64,000 bases of DNA from positions 54,245,001 through 54,309,000 of the forward strand of contig NC_069363.1 of assembly GCF_021730395.1 (NCBI RefSeq), given 5' to 3'. The notes under the pieces were generated by a model that was given only the letters and a program-made list of their open reading frames with translations, was not told the DNA's origin and searched no databases. This stretch comes from Mercenaria mercenaria (lineage: Eukaryota > Mollusca > Bivalvia > Venerida > Veneridae). Each line of letters opens with the position of its first letter. Position 1 is the stretch's first letter. A program made the position numbers and the translations under genes. Positions 11,995-23,204 of the stretch are shown piece by piece.

Positions 11995-12065
11995 CTGTAG
12001 CCGCCCCACAGGTTGCAACCAGCAGCACCAGGGTTACAGAAAGTATTTTTATTTTCATAACAAAC
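11995..12065 (-). CDS. Gene A, exon 1: signal peptide of a mucin-like protein (CDS 12058-11995)
   Basis: On the minus strand the ATG at 12058 opens MKIKILSVTLVLLVATCGAA-T, a textbook secretory signal: two Lys, a hydrophobic core, then small residues before a likely cleavage near CGAA/T. After 21 codons plus one base it meets a splice donor (ACA G|GTACGT), giving a phase-1 intron. Seven bases upstream of the ATG is a strong acceptor (pyrimidine tract then CAG, exon from 12065), so a non-coding 5' exon probably lies further upstream. Joined to the next exons it gives ...CGAATDEPDWYDGTQYTF. The product should enter the secretory pathway. It is the 5' end of a large Thr/Ser-rich mucin-like gene extending to base 1. 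I infer the model from splice signals and phase agreement only. Confidence 0.7.
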
Positions 12066-12142
12066 CTGAAAACGACAAAATCATAAAAATATTTATTTTA
12101 TAAAAATGTTTATCACTATGTTAGTTATATGCTGATAGATGG

Positions 12143-12226
12143 ATCAGTCCGTCCGTCCGTCCGTCTGTCCGTGAAGGTGGTGTTGTTCCACTTGTAGGTT
12201 GTGTTGTTCCGTTTGTTGTAGGTGAC
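12143..12226. repeat. (GTCC)n microsatellite and an orphan mucin-type repeat stub
   Basis: A short (GTCC/GTCT)n run (12146-12172) is followed by two diverged copies of the gene A coding unit (GTGTTGTTCCACTTGTAGGT and GTTGTTCCGTTTGTTGTAGG). They lie just upstream of the signal exon, outside the modelled coding sequence. Confidence 0.7.
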
Positions 12227-12767
12227 AAGTCAGTCACTAAGTTGAAAAGGCCGAAATTTAAGCAGCAATAATTCTATCAGGCAGTCGTTTTTGAAGTAAA
12301 ATTTTAAAGAGCCGAAATATAATCAGCAATAATTCTGTTACAACAGTGACTTCCTGATTGGCAAAGGTAATATCTGTACATTGTATAAAATGTTTAGCGA
12401 AGCGGACGAGTACATCCGACTGATTATATATCATAAAACGATATTTGATATCGAAGGTATTTAAAGGGCAATTGTAAATGCATTTGACTGAAGAAAGTAA
12501 AAAAGCTTGTACATTTCCTCTTGCAAACTGGTAGAAATAAAAAAAACTGTTGAAGATGAAAAAATGATTAATGTATGTTTTATATATCAAAATAAATCAC
12601 ATTTTGATGAGCCAGGGTCGTACTAGCGTCTATAACACTTAGAACTGTATATTTCTAAAGGTTCCAAACATACGTACTGTTATTATATACTTACGAATTC
12701 AGCCTGTATTTCATTTAGGAACACATAATCCTGTATTTTTCTCACACTGGATGCCAATAAGATATAT

Positions 12768-13865
12768 GGCTTGGCTGTGCCTTCTTGCTATAATGACACA
12801 CCTAGTGTCATAATTGCCCGAGGGCTTTAGCCTTCGTCCAGTTATAACGCTAGATGTGTCATTTTGGCTAGAAAGAACAAACCAGCCGACAACTGACCTT
12901 TATTTTATATATACCTTCTCTACATATTTATCTTGATATTTTCATTTTTCATATTTTTCACAAACTTATAAGTATGAGTTGCATTGATTTTTTTCATCAT
13001 CAATGCCATCATTATTTGAGAATCGATCAGAAAACGAGTCAACACCCTTTCATATGCCGCAATGACGACGTCGTTGCTACATGACGTCAACGTCGGAACT
13101 CGCGGACTTTCCGGGTACCCGGGGCCATTAGGTCAGAGACCACCAATTCAAAAGTACAGGGAACTTACAAGTACAAGGTAATCGTACTTTTGGGAATAAA
13201 GTAGTGTTTAGTCATTTCTGATTTGTCAGTAATGTAATTAAACCAAAGAAGTGATTTCTTTTTTAAAATTGAACCGGTTTAGCAATACAAATGATGTTTT
13301 TACGTTTGTGGAAAATATGAAAAATTGAAATAGCAAGATAAATAGGAAGAGAAGGTATATATAATAAAAAAGGTTAACAAACGGCTGGTGTGTACCTTCT
13401 AGCCATGACGGCAGACCCGGGTTCATAATGGTCCACGACCTAAAAAAACCTCGGGCAGTTATGACTCTTTTTGAGCCATTTAGCCATAAAAGGCACAACC
13501 CAGCCGTGCATTAACCTCTTAAATATTCGGATTGGTTGTGCCTTCTTGCCATTATTGTAATTGACCGATGGCCATAAAAAACTAAAGTAGATGTGCCATT
13601 ATGGCTAGAAGGCACACTCCAGCCGTGAACTGACCATTATGTTTTATACCTTCTCTTCATATTTATATACATGTAGGTATTTTCATTTTTTTTATACTTT
13701 CTACAAACGTGTACGTATCATTTGTATTGCTTTTTTTATCAACAATGCTATATTTATTTGAGAATCGATTTGGAAACGATTTCAAAACCCTCTCAGTTGC
13801 TAAATGACGTCAACGTCAGAACGCACGGACGGTCCAGTTACCTGGGACAATTCTGATTATGGCAT
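12768..13865. mobile_element. Cluster of three related palindromic (MITE-like) elements, one inverted
   Basis: Three hairpin-forming segments (about 12768-12893, 13382-13506 and 13531-13626) share inverted ends related to GGCTGTGCCTTCTTGCCAT and ATGGCTAGAAGGCACA...CAGCC. Each is linked to a shared ~230-bp flank containing ATACCTTCTCT...TTTGAGAATCGAT...ATGACGTCAACGTC. The flank is in direct order beside copies 1 and 3 (12895-13130, 13628-13860) and inverted beside copy 2 (13260-13380). No coding capacity is visible. It looks like a non-autonomous DNA element that has duplicated and inverted locally. Confidence 0.6.
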
Positions 13866-14560
13866 CATTATAGATCCGTCAAAGGTGGTCTTAAAAACCG
13901 TTTTTAACGGCTTTTTGTTGTTATTATATATAGCAAGGTCTGCAATAATACAATGTATTTTAATTAAGGTGGTTCTGCACGTTTGATAAACCGTAAGTAA
14001 TGACACAACGTCATTTATCCGGAAATTGTAGAATAAATCCTGGATTCGGCGTACGGCAATGAACGTCATTTTATGAATTAATGACAGCAGGTGAGTAAAT
14101 TTACTACAACGGCAACTTTAAGTACTATCTTTCTAAAGTTAAAATATGATATTAAAACATCAGACATTTTACATAATTCCAAAAAATACCTTAAAATCAG
14201 CCCGAACTCGCGGATCTCTTTAATCATTTACAAATATCTCGGACATATACATTTTATTTCACCAGTACGACTGCGAGAAATTTCATTAAAATCTACATTG
14301 TAGAAAAAAAAATCTATTCGCTATTCGCGAAAATGTTATCAAAAATGTGATTTTCACATTGACTCCCACTATGAAAACTTGTGTTAGGTCAAAAAATTCC
14401 AATTCAGTCTAGCAAAAATTTGAGCACCCGACCTTATTTTTTTTTGTTTGCCGAATATATTCTGAAGTTTAGAAAAATCAGAGTTTAATCAAATTCTACA
14501 TTGTAGAAATAAAATTTGATCCGAACATGCAGAACTAGCTTAAGGTTTACCACAATTCTA
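13866..14560. other. No gene recognised
   Basis: AT-rich sequence. The short open frames near 13804-14303 show no domain, splice context or composition suggesting coding. Confidence 0.4.
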
Positions 14561-14569
14561 GATTTTACT

Positions 14570-15060
14570 TAAATTGATAAAATTCGGTTATACGTCGCCA
14601 GAATAATTTACTCGGGCTACGTCCTCGTGAAATTAATCCACGGACGTATTTATATAACCTCTGTTTTGTGTATTCTAGCATAAAATTGCTGTTTTTGTCA
14701 CTTTTTGGGGCTGTTTTAACAAAAGAGAAACCGTGTGTTAACAGAGAGATTCTCGCGCTCACGTGCTGTTATAACACCTTTTTATATATGCGCGTTCCGT
14801 CGCAAAGCGAAAACGTATTACGGCCACAAAACGGATAATTCAAAAGAAAATGACGTAAACGTGAAAAAAACGTAGACTTTACCGCGAATTTCATGGAAAT
14901 TGAATGACGTTGAGGGACAATGTATTTATTTACTTGGTTTTAACGCGATTTATGCTAGAATAGCGTTTGCGCATGTTTTACCGGGCTCGGGTACCAACCA
15001 ATCCCTCGGGATTCTGCAGATGTTATAACACGAAAAAACATGCGTTATCCCTACAATAAT
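14570..15060. repeat. Dispersed repeat family R1, copy 1
   Basis: Contains GAGAGATTCTCGCGCTCACG, TTTATATATGCGCGTTCCG, ACGGATAATTCAAAAG, GCTAGAATAGCGTTTGCGCA and ACATGCGTTATCCCTACA. All of these recur in whole or part at about 17415-17545 and 43205-43580. No open reading frame of note. The class is undetermined. Confidence 0.6.
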
Positions 15061-16462
15061 ATAATAACGTTAAAACACGATTTTATACATTATTTCTTAA
15101 GTAAAATTTCAGTTCAAAGAGCTATAAAAATAAATTATTTTACAGATTTTGAAATGAAAATTATTTCAACATTGAATATAACTACAGTGACTCCTTAAAT
15201 TTTTACAATACATGTTAATGTATACTACCTTTAGACGCTCACCAAATACTGTAAAATGACGCATGTGACGAGGTACTTTCAAGAATAAAACAAACTGTGA
15301 ATATATAAAGCCTGGAAAACACTTCGGTCTAAAAATGAAAACCACTGGAACATTTGAAACTAAAGCAGTTCCGTTTATTAAACACTAATTCCCTAGAATG
15401 ACTAGTATTTTTTTTAAAAAATTATTCTTGTTTGACTTGTATTTTTTTTTAAATACTCACAGATTTACTTGAAATAGTTTTCCTTAATAAGTCTTTTTGG
15501 GTTACTTTAATCCATTTATTTCACCATTTTGTTCATTCCTTAAATTACTAAGGTACTATGGTATATCTCAGGAAGTCTTTTATTACAGGTATATATATAT
15601 ATATATATATAGATTCATGACGTTAATTAAAGATTGAATGTTGTTAATAAGCAGATTGGCGGATACGGTATATGAGTATCTATACACTTTTGTTCCGTGG
15701 GAACGATCCCTTTGTTTTACCATTTTACTTATGTCAAAATGAACTTTGTAAAGAAAGGAAAGATAAATAAGTTTTTTTTACAGACAGACAATTTACAGAG
15801 TCGCTAGATTTGTCTTCCCCTCTACCGAAGACAGTGTTTTTGCTTTCGATGAATATATTTGTCATGCTTTCTCTACATCCTTTCTGTCTCCTCTCCATCA
15901 TTCCATTCTGCATGAATGTTTGCGTTTTTCAGTTTCAGCACTGGTATGCAACTGAAGCAAACAGTACGAATTCATAATCCTTAAGTTATAACTTTGTTTT
16001 TCTAAGTCTTCTAAAATGTTTATCTACCATTAACTTAATCGTCCGTTAAAGTTTCGAACAACTGGCCCCTAACTGCACGGATGCCAGTGCAGGCTGATCT
16101 GGATTCGTACTGTTGCAAAGCCCTTACATTAGTTTTCGCAAAGCGGCGATCCGTTTAATACACTTAAGTTAACACAAAGGATTTACTTTTTATAAACCGT
16201 TGAAATGTAACATTTGAAAAGCGTCGTATTTCTGCACGACGTCAATTTTTGATGAGTCCATATTAGCAAAACAGTCAAGTACATAGAAACATTATTAATA
16301 TATTGCACAATACGGCATTTGCCAGGCTTCTATCTTTTTAGAACATATATCAGTGTAATAAACTTGATGAAAATTGATACGGAATACAACGACCTATAGC
16401 GTCAGAAATTAAGGCTTACTCCGTTTTCAGGGTAATGCGGGTATTGCTGTTGAATAATTAAT
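15061..16462. other. Mostly featureless; (TA)n at 15588-15611 and a diverged repeat fragment near 16075-16160
   Basis: A perfect TA dinucleotide run lies at about 15588-15611. At about 16079-16150 the sequence CGGATGCCAGTGCAGGCTGA followed by TCTGGATTCGTACTG resembles half an arm of the palindromic element described at 51672. Otherwise I see nothing. Confidence 0.5.
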
Positions 16463-16768
16463 TATGTCTCCCACCACATAGTGGTGTGGAAGACATATTG
16501 ATTTACTCCTGTGTGTGTGTGCGTGTGCGTGTGTGTGTGTGTGTGTGTCACAAAGCTTGTCCGCACTATAAAGTCGAACATTTCTCATCCGATCTTCACT
16601 AAACTTGAACAAAATGTGTTTGTAAGACCTGGGCCAAGTTCGATAACTAGCCAAATCGGCCCAGGCACTTCGGAATTATGGCCCTTGAAACTTGATAATC
16701 AAAGCACTGAAAGTCAGATAAAGCAGTTGTGGGAGACATGCGCTTTTCCCAAAAGCAGCTCTAGTTAA
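16463..16768. repeat. Interspersed repeat with short inverted ends
   Basis: Begins TCTCCCACCACATAGTGGTG and ends TTGTGGGAGACATGCGCTTT, then CCCAAAAGCAGCTC, so TCTCCCA/TGGGAGA form short inverted termini. A (GT)n stretch (16511-16549) follows the left end. The body contains TCGGCCCAGGCACTTCGGAA. I associate this element with bivalve genomes. The overlapping open frames are not genes. Confidence 0.6.
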
Positions 16769-17414
16769 GGTATACATTGTATTATACCAAATTAAGATTT
16801 TTTCATTTGCTCTGTAATAGTAATATTTTTTCTTTACCATAGGGTAACATGTATCTTCGGGAAAACGCAGACCCATTTCAAAGTATAACCCGTTACCACA
16901 TTTTGAAGAACTATTATAAAACGGATTTAAAATGAAGAGGAAAGAATGGCTGAGACACTGCTCTTTAACTTCGCCAAATACAACATTTTCTTTCATTTTT
17001 ATTTTTTTTTACCAAAATGCAAAAAAAAAAAAAATGCATCAGCAGTGACATTTAAACAAAAACAAGCCTGTATTCATACTTCGGCTGCCTCCCAAATGAA
17101 CTATTAGTGTTCAATAAACTGTCCGTCGATTACGCGATTACATGCTGGTTCGTTTAGTGCTGCTAGGACTGATGTTGGACCTATTCGACGGCAAATAGAA
17201 AGTAAAAAACGTTCGTATTTTACGACACTTTTTGACGTTACACGTACATGTACATGCCGCGACGTCAGACTTGTACATCTACGGAGTGGCAGATGAGTTT
17301 TATTGGGAGACAGTTCTATTTTGCATTAAACTTTTCCAGCAGAAAACTCCTGAATCAGACGAGGTAGATGCCTAAACATTATATAAAGTATGTTTCATGT
17401 AAGCATAAAACAGC
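16769..17414. other. No gene recognised
   Basis: AT-rich sequence. Around 16970-17010, CGCCAAATACAACATTTTCT resembles a stretch beside R1 copy 3 (near 43903), so it may be part of the same dispersed repeat. Confidence 0.4.
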
Positions 17415-17545
17415 TAAACGCCCTATAACAGAGAGATTCTCGCGTTCACGTGTTTTAAAAACACATTTTATATACGCGCGTTCCGTGACAAAGTATAATC
17501 GTATAATGGCCCTATAGCGGATAATTCAAATGGAGCCTCAGACAA
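17415..17545. repeat. Dispersed repeat family R1, copy 2 (short)
   Basis: Contains ACAGAGAGATTCTCGCGTTC, TATATACGCGCGTTCCGTGA and CGGATAATTCAAA in the same orientation as the copy at 14570-15060. Confidence 0.6.
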
Positions 17546-18454
17546 TGCCGACAACTCCGCGCATTTCTTGAATATTCAGTGGCCTTGGTGGGCCTACTTT
17601 GCAAATACGTGGCTCTGTGGCGTTGTTTGTGGTGCTCTGTGCTTCCGAGAAATATACCCTTACTTTTTGTCTTTGGTGGACGATAGCATTTTACTCGTTT
17701 AGACTTCGGGCGAGCTTAATACGGCTGCTCCGAAAAAGAGTCGTACTTCAAATATCTATTTAATAATCAAAGTTCGCTAGGACTGATTGATGTTCTAACA
17801 AAATCTTTTATACAACACATTTTTTAAAAAGAAGAAATTAAAAACAACCCCATAATGATATATCCACATCCCGTGTAAGAATCTCGCACCGCTATAACCT
17901 ACTTATGACGCCGATTCAATGCCAAAATATTCGTATATTATTATTTGCGGCTTGAATGAAAACATGAGCATTTCTTGGCTGAGATCAAAGTTGAATCTTG
18001 TGCAACCTCAAATGAAATTAAATGAAGTCAGTGATGTAACCAAGGTCTAAACTACTCTTCGATTGATTATTCATTCTTGATGTTGATAGCGCAAGGTCTT
18101 CTTTTTGGCGTGGTGGATTCTATGATTTTCAGAAAAATACATATAATCTGACCTTATACTGCCGATCACAAAATTATACCTGATTTATATTACCGTGATA
18201 CATACTTATATATCACGTTCAGCATTTAATTTTAATGTAACACAACTTTGGAACCAGCGTGATGCAAAATCTTTGAGTAAGTTTCGCATTGTCTTTACTA
18301 TTCTGTTACGACACTGCCGATCTAATGATTAGATTAAACAGTTCGGCATATTCAACATGTTATGTTTTCACGGATAACCTGAAATTCAGACTATTGCTTT
18401 TGTTACAACTTGACTAACCTATATTTTGGAGTATCTGTTTCCCATTCTAGATAG
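17546..18454. other. No gene recognised
   Basis: I see no exon, RNA gene or repeat in this AT-rich stretch. Confidence 0.4.
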
Positions 18455-18515
18455 TTGCCTTGCGGAAGGCCAGCAGTTCTACCCAGGTGACACCCATGCT
18501 TGAAGTAATGCCCAA
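18455..18515 (+). repeat. SINE body fragment
   Basis: TTGCGGAAGGCCAGCAGTTC followed by TACCCAGGTGACACCC matches the body of the SINE at 22953-23200 (CTTAAGGAAGGTCGGCGGTT, CTACCCAGGTTCCCGC). No tRNA-like head is present. A G-rich run follows at 18515-18538. Confidence 0.5.
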
Positions 18516-18793
18516 GGGATGGGGGAGGGGGAGGGGGGCATGCGGTGTATTCTTCAAATCTTAAAAATGTAACTTTGCCATAATGACTGTAAGTAGTAAT
18601 GTGATGTAAACTCTTTAAACATAAAGAAGTTACTTTTAAGATCAAATATTTGTTATATTTTACTTATACTTCAATGATAGAATGTCATAATAAAACAAGT
18701 AATACAGTACCAGACTGTATCATTTCAGTCCAAATATGGTGTCTTATCAAGACTGTCTGTTTGATATCTTTTCTTACAGAGCATTTCTCTAAG

Positions 18794-19122
18794 TTAGTAG
18801 ACAAATACTGCAGGAGCCTGAGCAACTCCGTAGACAGCGGTAGCAAGGACGTTCTGCGGAGCAGCCGGGAAATTTCCTGCTAAAGTATTACACTGGGGAG
18901 TTGCGTTCATGTTTGTTGATGGCGGTAAGTTCACATTAACAGTTGACATACTGGCTGTCGTAGACTGACCGGATATACCAGTAGAGCCTGTAGTTGCGGC
19001 AGTAGCCTGCGCCGCCGCGGCGACACTGTAAACCGCTGACTTTACTATAACCACTTTAATGACGACGCCGACACATGCAGCTGCAATCGCAACAGTCGTA
19101 ACAGAAGATGACGCTGTTGATG
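18794..19122 (-). CDS. Gene B, last exon: transmembrane segment and Ala-rich tail
   Basis: A clear acceptor (TTATTTCCTAG) opens this exon in phase 1, matching the donor of the previous exon (G + CA = Ala). Near the start is a strongly hydrophobic segment, SVTTVAIAAACVGVVIKVVI, read as a single-pass membrane anchor. The ~85-residue tail that follows is rich in Ala, Thr and Val, contains one Cys, and ends ...APAVFVY before TAA at 18796-18794. With the upstream signal peptide this predicts a type I membrane protein with a large Ser/Thr-rich ectodomain, like a membrane mucin. No enzymatic or known signalling motif is visible in the tail. Confidence 0.65.
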
Positions 19123-19413
19123 CTAGGAAATAACAGAAATAAAAAAATGTAGTGTCCACACTTACACAGGCAATGTGTACAGAGCATCAACTAAAACATG
19201 TAAGCATTAAGTGCTATTTTCTTATTTATGCCCCATAAACCCTTTTTATAACATACATGTACATATAAAATATTTGTTTTCATTTTTAAACACAAAATTC
19301 TCCTTTAAGAAAAAATGGCGGCGCTAAATACAAAAAAAAATATATTGTTTACATATTATTTTCTGTGTCAACTATCATTTATTTTCATAAGATACGTAAA
19401 ATCATTAGCTTAC

Positions 19414-21673
19414 CCTCACTGTTGTCGTCTTGTGCAGCAACATTCGTTTCATTATACACACTCGTTGATGACGATTGGGTTGATGAAACGGAAGAACAAT
19501 CTATCCAATTATCAAGGCTGGGTGAAGGACTTATCTGGATACCGCTACTTGTTGACGAAATTCCTTTAGTGTAACTTATTCCTGATGAACCGGTGTCGCT
19601 GATTGCTGTAGAACTTACACTGGTGTAGCTAATTGCTGAAGAACTTACACTGGTGTCGCTAATTGCTGAAGAATTTACACCGGTGTCGCTAATTGCTGTA
19701 GAACTTACACCGGTGTCGCAATTGCTGTAGAACTTACACTGGTGTAGCTAATTGCTGTAGAACTTACACTGGTGTAGCTAATTGCTGTAGAACTTACACT
19801 GGTGCCGCTTATTGCTGTAGAACCTACACTGGTGTAGCTAATTGCTGTAGAACTTACACTGGTGCCGCCTATTGCTGTAGAACTTACACTGGTGTAGCTA
19901 ATTGCTGAAGAATTTACACCAGTGTCGCTAATTGCTGTAGAACCTGCACCGGTGTTGCTAATTGCAGTAGAACTTACACCGGTGTCACTAATCACTGTAG
20001 AGCTTAAATCGATGTCGCTAATTGGTGTAGAACTTACACCGGTATCGCTACTTTTTGAAGAAGTCACCAAGTATGTACTAGTCGATAATACTGTAGAAGT
20101 CACCTAATACGTACTGGTCCATAGGACATAACCACTGCTTTAGGAGCTGTCTTCCAAGTCAGCAAGCTCGATGACATCATAGGATTTGATGGGGTCAATA
20201 GGTCATAACCACTGCTTGAGGAGCTATCTTCCAAGTCAGCAAGGCTCGATGACATCATATGACTTGATGGGGTCAAAAGGTCATAACCACTGCTCGAAGA
20301 GCTGTCTTCCAAGTCAGCAAGGCTCGATGACATCATATGACTTGACGGGGCCAATAGGTCATAACCACTGCTTGAGGAGATATCTTCCAAGTCAGCAAGG
20401 CTCGATGACATCATATGACTTGATGGGTTCAATAGGTCATAACCACTGCTTGAAGAGCTGTCTTCCAAGTTAGCAAGGCTCGATGACATCATATGACTTG
20501 ATGGGGTCAATAGGTCATGTCCACTGTTTGAAGAGCTGTCTTCCCAGTCAGCAAGGCTCGATGAGAGTACATCGAATGATGGGGTCAATAGGTCATATCC
20601 ACTGTTGTTTGAGGAGCTGTCTTCCCAGTCAGCAAGGCTTGAGGAAACACTTAGCATGTAATTACTTGTAGGTGATGAGCTAATGGGAGTAAAGCTGATA
20701 TGCGAATAACTATCCCAGTCACTACTTCTCGAAGGAAATATGGTCTCATAACTGCCATCAATATCAACGCTTCTTGAAGAAAACAACACTGAAATAGTGT
20801 CTTCCTCATACCAATCTGGGCCATCGGATGAACTTGAAAACCGCGATGAGAGATATGACACGTCGGGGATGCTTTGTTCATTCATCTTCATGCTTGAAGT
20901 CGGAATAGCATCTGTAGTTGCAAATATATCAGAATAACGCATGGATTCCGAAGTGGACCAGTCCACCGAATATGATACGTCCTCTCTAACAGACCAGTCT
21001 ACACTGACGGAGGACATACTTTTAGTCAGGGAAAGATGGAATGAATGTGTGTCTGAGTCTGTCGGCCCGTTTTTCCAGTACCAGTCAACTGAACTTGAAA
21101 ATGTCACAGAAAAACTAGGATAAGCTGTGTCTTTGATGTACCAGACTTCAATGCTAGATACAGATTTACTTATTGTCATTGAAGGATACAATAAAAGTTT
21201 TTCCGAATAAGTCGGCCAATCTTCCCTCTTCCAGAGATTTGAATGCGAAAATGTCACAGACGCAATAGGATAAACTCTGCCATCGATATACCAGTCTTCA
21301 ATGCTAGATACTGATTTACTTATTGAAAAAGATGGGTAAGATGAAAACGTTTTCGAATCAAATTCTGAAAGCCAATTATCCCAATCCCGGTATTCCAAGT
21401 TTGAAATCGTCATGTCGGGATAGGAAGTTGTATCATCGTACCAGTCAATGAAGACAGATGTACTTGCTGTTGGATGAATAGAAGGAAAATTGAGCCAGTA
21501 AGAATCTGAATGGCTCTTATAATCTGCACCAGTTGACCAGTCAGTGTCTGCTGTATAACTTTCGTACATTGAGTTTGAACTGTAGTTACTTCCTTCATCC
21601 ACATTGTACCAGTCTAAGCTTCCGGTATCATCCCAGTGACTGTCGTCTGCTACGCTTGTAAGAGTTATTACTG
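19414..21673 (-). CDS. Gene B, main exon: DWY-motif region and Ser/Thr-rich repeat ectodomain
   Basis: It starts after acceptor AAAATGCAG in phase 1 and ends at donor GTGAG G|GTAAGC in phase 1. The N-terminal ~230 residues hold irregular ~40-residue units around (D/E)(D/V/S)WY.(D/K)...YP...(V/I)(T/S)(F/I)S, such as IDWYDDTTSYPDMTIS and IEDWYIDGRVYPIASVTF. A Ser-rich stretch then leads to about seven copies of a 26-residue repeat (SSSLADLEDSSSSSGYDLLT, then PSSHMM; 20640-20130) and about 15 copies of a decapeptide SYTSVSSTAI (20050-19590). Two irregularities break the frame: near 20168 a base is missing, and the adjoining repeat copy also carries a nonsense change. Near 19718 another base is missing. 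The segments on either side read well, so either the consensus is faulty or this allele is damaged. Confidence 0.6.
19590..20050. repeat. 30-bp coding minisatellite in gene B
   Basis: About 15 tandem 30-bp units (plus form GAACTTACACTGGTGTAGCT then AATTGCTGTA) encode a decapeptide S(Y/D)T(S/G)VSSTAI on the minus strand. Variants alternate between GTAGCT, GTCGCT and GCCGCT. Confidence 0.9.
20130..20640. repeat. 78-bp coding minisatellite in gene B
   Basis: About seven 78-bp units (plus form begins CAAGGCTCGATGACATCATA and ends CTGTCTTCCAAGTCAG) encode the 26-residue SSSLADLEDSSSSSGYDLL-type repeat on the minus strand. The copy nearest 20130 is decayed. Confidence 0.9.
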
Positions 21674-22057
21674 CTGCATTTTGAAAATAAAAGTATGTTG
21701 GTTATTGTAGACTGGTGTAATCATATTTCAACTGTTGTATATACTTGCAAAACCTACTTCGCTCACATGGAAACTGATTTTGCTGTTAATCTTAAAGAAA
21801 TGCTTGTAACATACTGGTATATCTACCGAGTTTGGCGTGTGTATTTACGTGAATTTTCTCGGATTTAAGATACAATATGAAGTAAAGCTAGACTATAGAA
21901 AGTTTGTGTCCCGAATGGAATCTGTCAACGTGAATCACAGATTCACTTTGCATCAACATTAGAATGAATGATATAACCATGACATAATTAGCAATATTAA
22001 ATAGGGTTTGCAACAAGCATGTTGATGATTTTAATCAAGAACTCCATACACACATAC

Positions 22058-22121
22058 CGACATGGACAAGATTAGATAGTACAAGCATCCATGTAACAAA
22101 ATTGGTGTTGACAACAAAGAT
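22058..22121 (-). CDS. Gene B, exon 1: start of signal peptide (CDS 22088-22058)
   Basis: ATG at 22088 reads MLVLSNLVHV and then one base before donor G|GTATGTG. Spliced in phase 1 to 21673 it continues AVITLTSVA-DDSHWDDTGSLDWYN. This forms a good signal peptide with predicted cleavage after SVA and a mature N-terminus bearing DWY, as in gene A. An acceptor-like TGTATTTACAG ends at 22122, so a non-coding 5' exon probably precedes, again as in gene A. Doubts are that an out-of-frame ATG sits four bases upstream and that the exon is very short. The intron to the main exon would be 384 bp. Confidence 0.5.
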
Positions 22122-22952
22122 CTGTAAATACATTAATGTATAGTAAATGTATCATGAAGTATGTTTGAAGAGTTGGTGGGTGGGAAAGTAATTCCTTGTC
22201 CATATCTAAAAGGGTTGACCGTTGACTGCATAATATGTTTCGTAATACATGTACTGTGTTTATCAACAAGCATTCACAGTTCATACATATAAGCTGGCTG
22301 TCACCCCATTTTCTTCCAGCGAAAATTGTGAAAATAACAGAAATCCACAATGTGTTCTTACCATGATTTTGGAAAGCCCGATCCATATATTAATTTGGTC
22401 AATATAACATTTTATGAAAATAATTTACAGCTGCTGCAGATATATATGTGCGAATCCTTGTTTAATTTATAGTTACATACTGGGGTGATAAAATTTAGAT
22501 GGCAAATAATTATTTAATATAATCGCAAATGCACACGCATTTATTTAATGAACTGTTAAAAACTTTACTTACCATATTTTTCAATTTTTGTAACCACTAC
22601 AGTAAAAATATGACATCCGGTTGCAGAAAAAATATGTAAACATGAAGACAACTTGGCACTTAATTAGCAATTTAATGGTCATGCTTATAATACGGAACAT
22701 AGGGTTATAATAATAAGCCGTGAAATGGGTTCTTTTGTCTTCTGATAGTTACTTCCACTGAAGAAATGTAAATATATGTAAATAGTAATTAATTAATCGG
22801 CCTATTTCAAAATAGTTATGACACTAAACATAGAAGACGTAAACGGAATTTAATAAATGGTGTGAACACAAAGCAGAAGTCGTTACCTTGACCAAGTTGT
22901 ATAAAAATGACAGTGAGATACTCACAGCATTTAAATGTAAGTTCATATAAAC
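22122..22952. other. Upstream region of gene B; nothing else recognised
   Basis: AT-rich sequence, presumably holding the promoter and a non-coding first exon of gene B. I could not place a TATA element or transcription start with confidence. Confidence 0.35.
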
Positions 22953-23200
22953 AGCGAATGGTTAAGGTAGCTGACTTTGAATTACTTGCCCCTGACCGAT
23001 GTGGGATCGATGCACACTTGGGGTGTTAATTTCTTCATTTGGAGAAGTCATTCAGCCGGCTTAAGGAAGGTCGGCGGTTCTACCCAGGTTCCCGCACGTG
23101 ATGAAATAAGCATGTAGGGGCACTCAAGGTCTTCCTCCGCCATCTTAAGCTGGAATGTCGCCATATGACCTGCGACGTTAAATTCAACAAAAGAAAAAAG
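22953..23200 (+). mobile_element. tRNA-derived SINE
   Basis: The head is tRNA-like, with an A-box-like GGTTAAGGTAGCTGACTTTG and a B-box-like GTGGGATCGATGC. The body is GGAAGGTCGGCGGTTCTACC...CCGCCATCTTAAGCTGG, and the 3' end is GCGACGTTAAATTCAACAAA followed by an A-rich tail. The GACGTTAAA(C/T)CC-type 3' end is shared by many molluscan SINEs. Confidence 0.75.
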
Positions 23201-23204
23201 GCAC

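Noticed and set aside
22362-22386. MDRAFQNH open frame ending at a GTAAGA donor
   Set aside because: Preceded by an in-frame stop, no acceptor, and would not give a signal peptide.
22573-22596. 24-nt phase-1 candidate mini-exon of gene B between TTTTTACTGTAG and GTAAGT
   Set aside because: The exon at 22088-22058 gives a coherent signal peptide when joined directly to 21673. This one encodes VTKIEKY with no motif and is probably chance.
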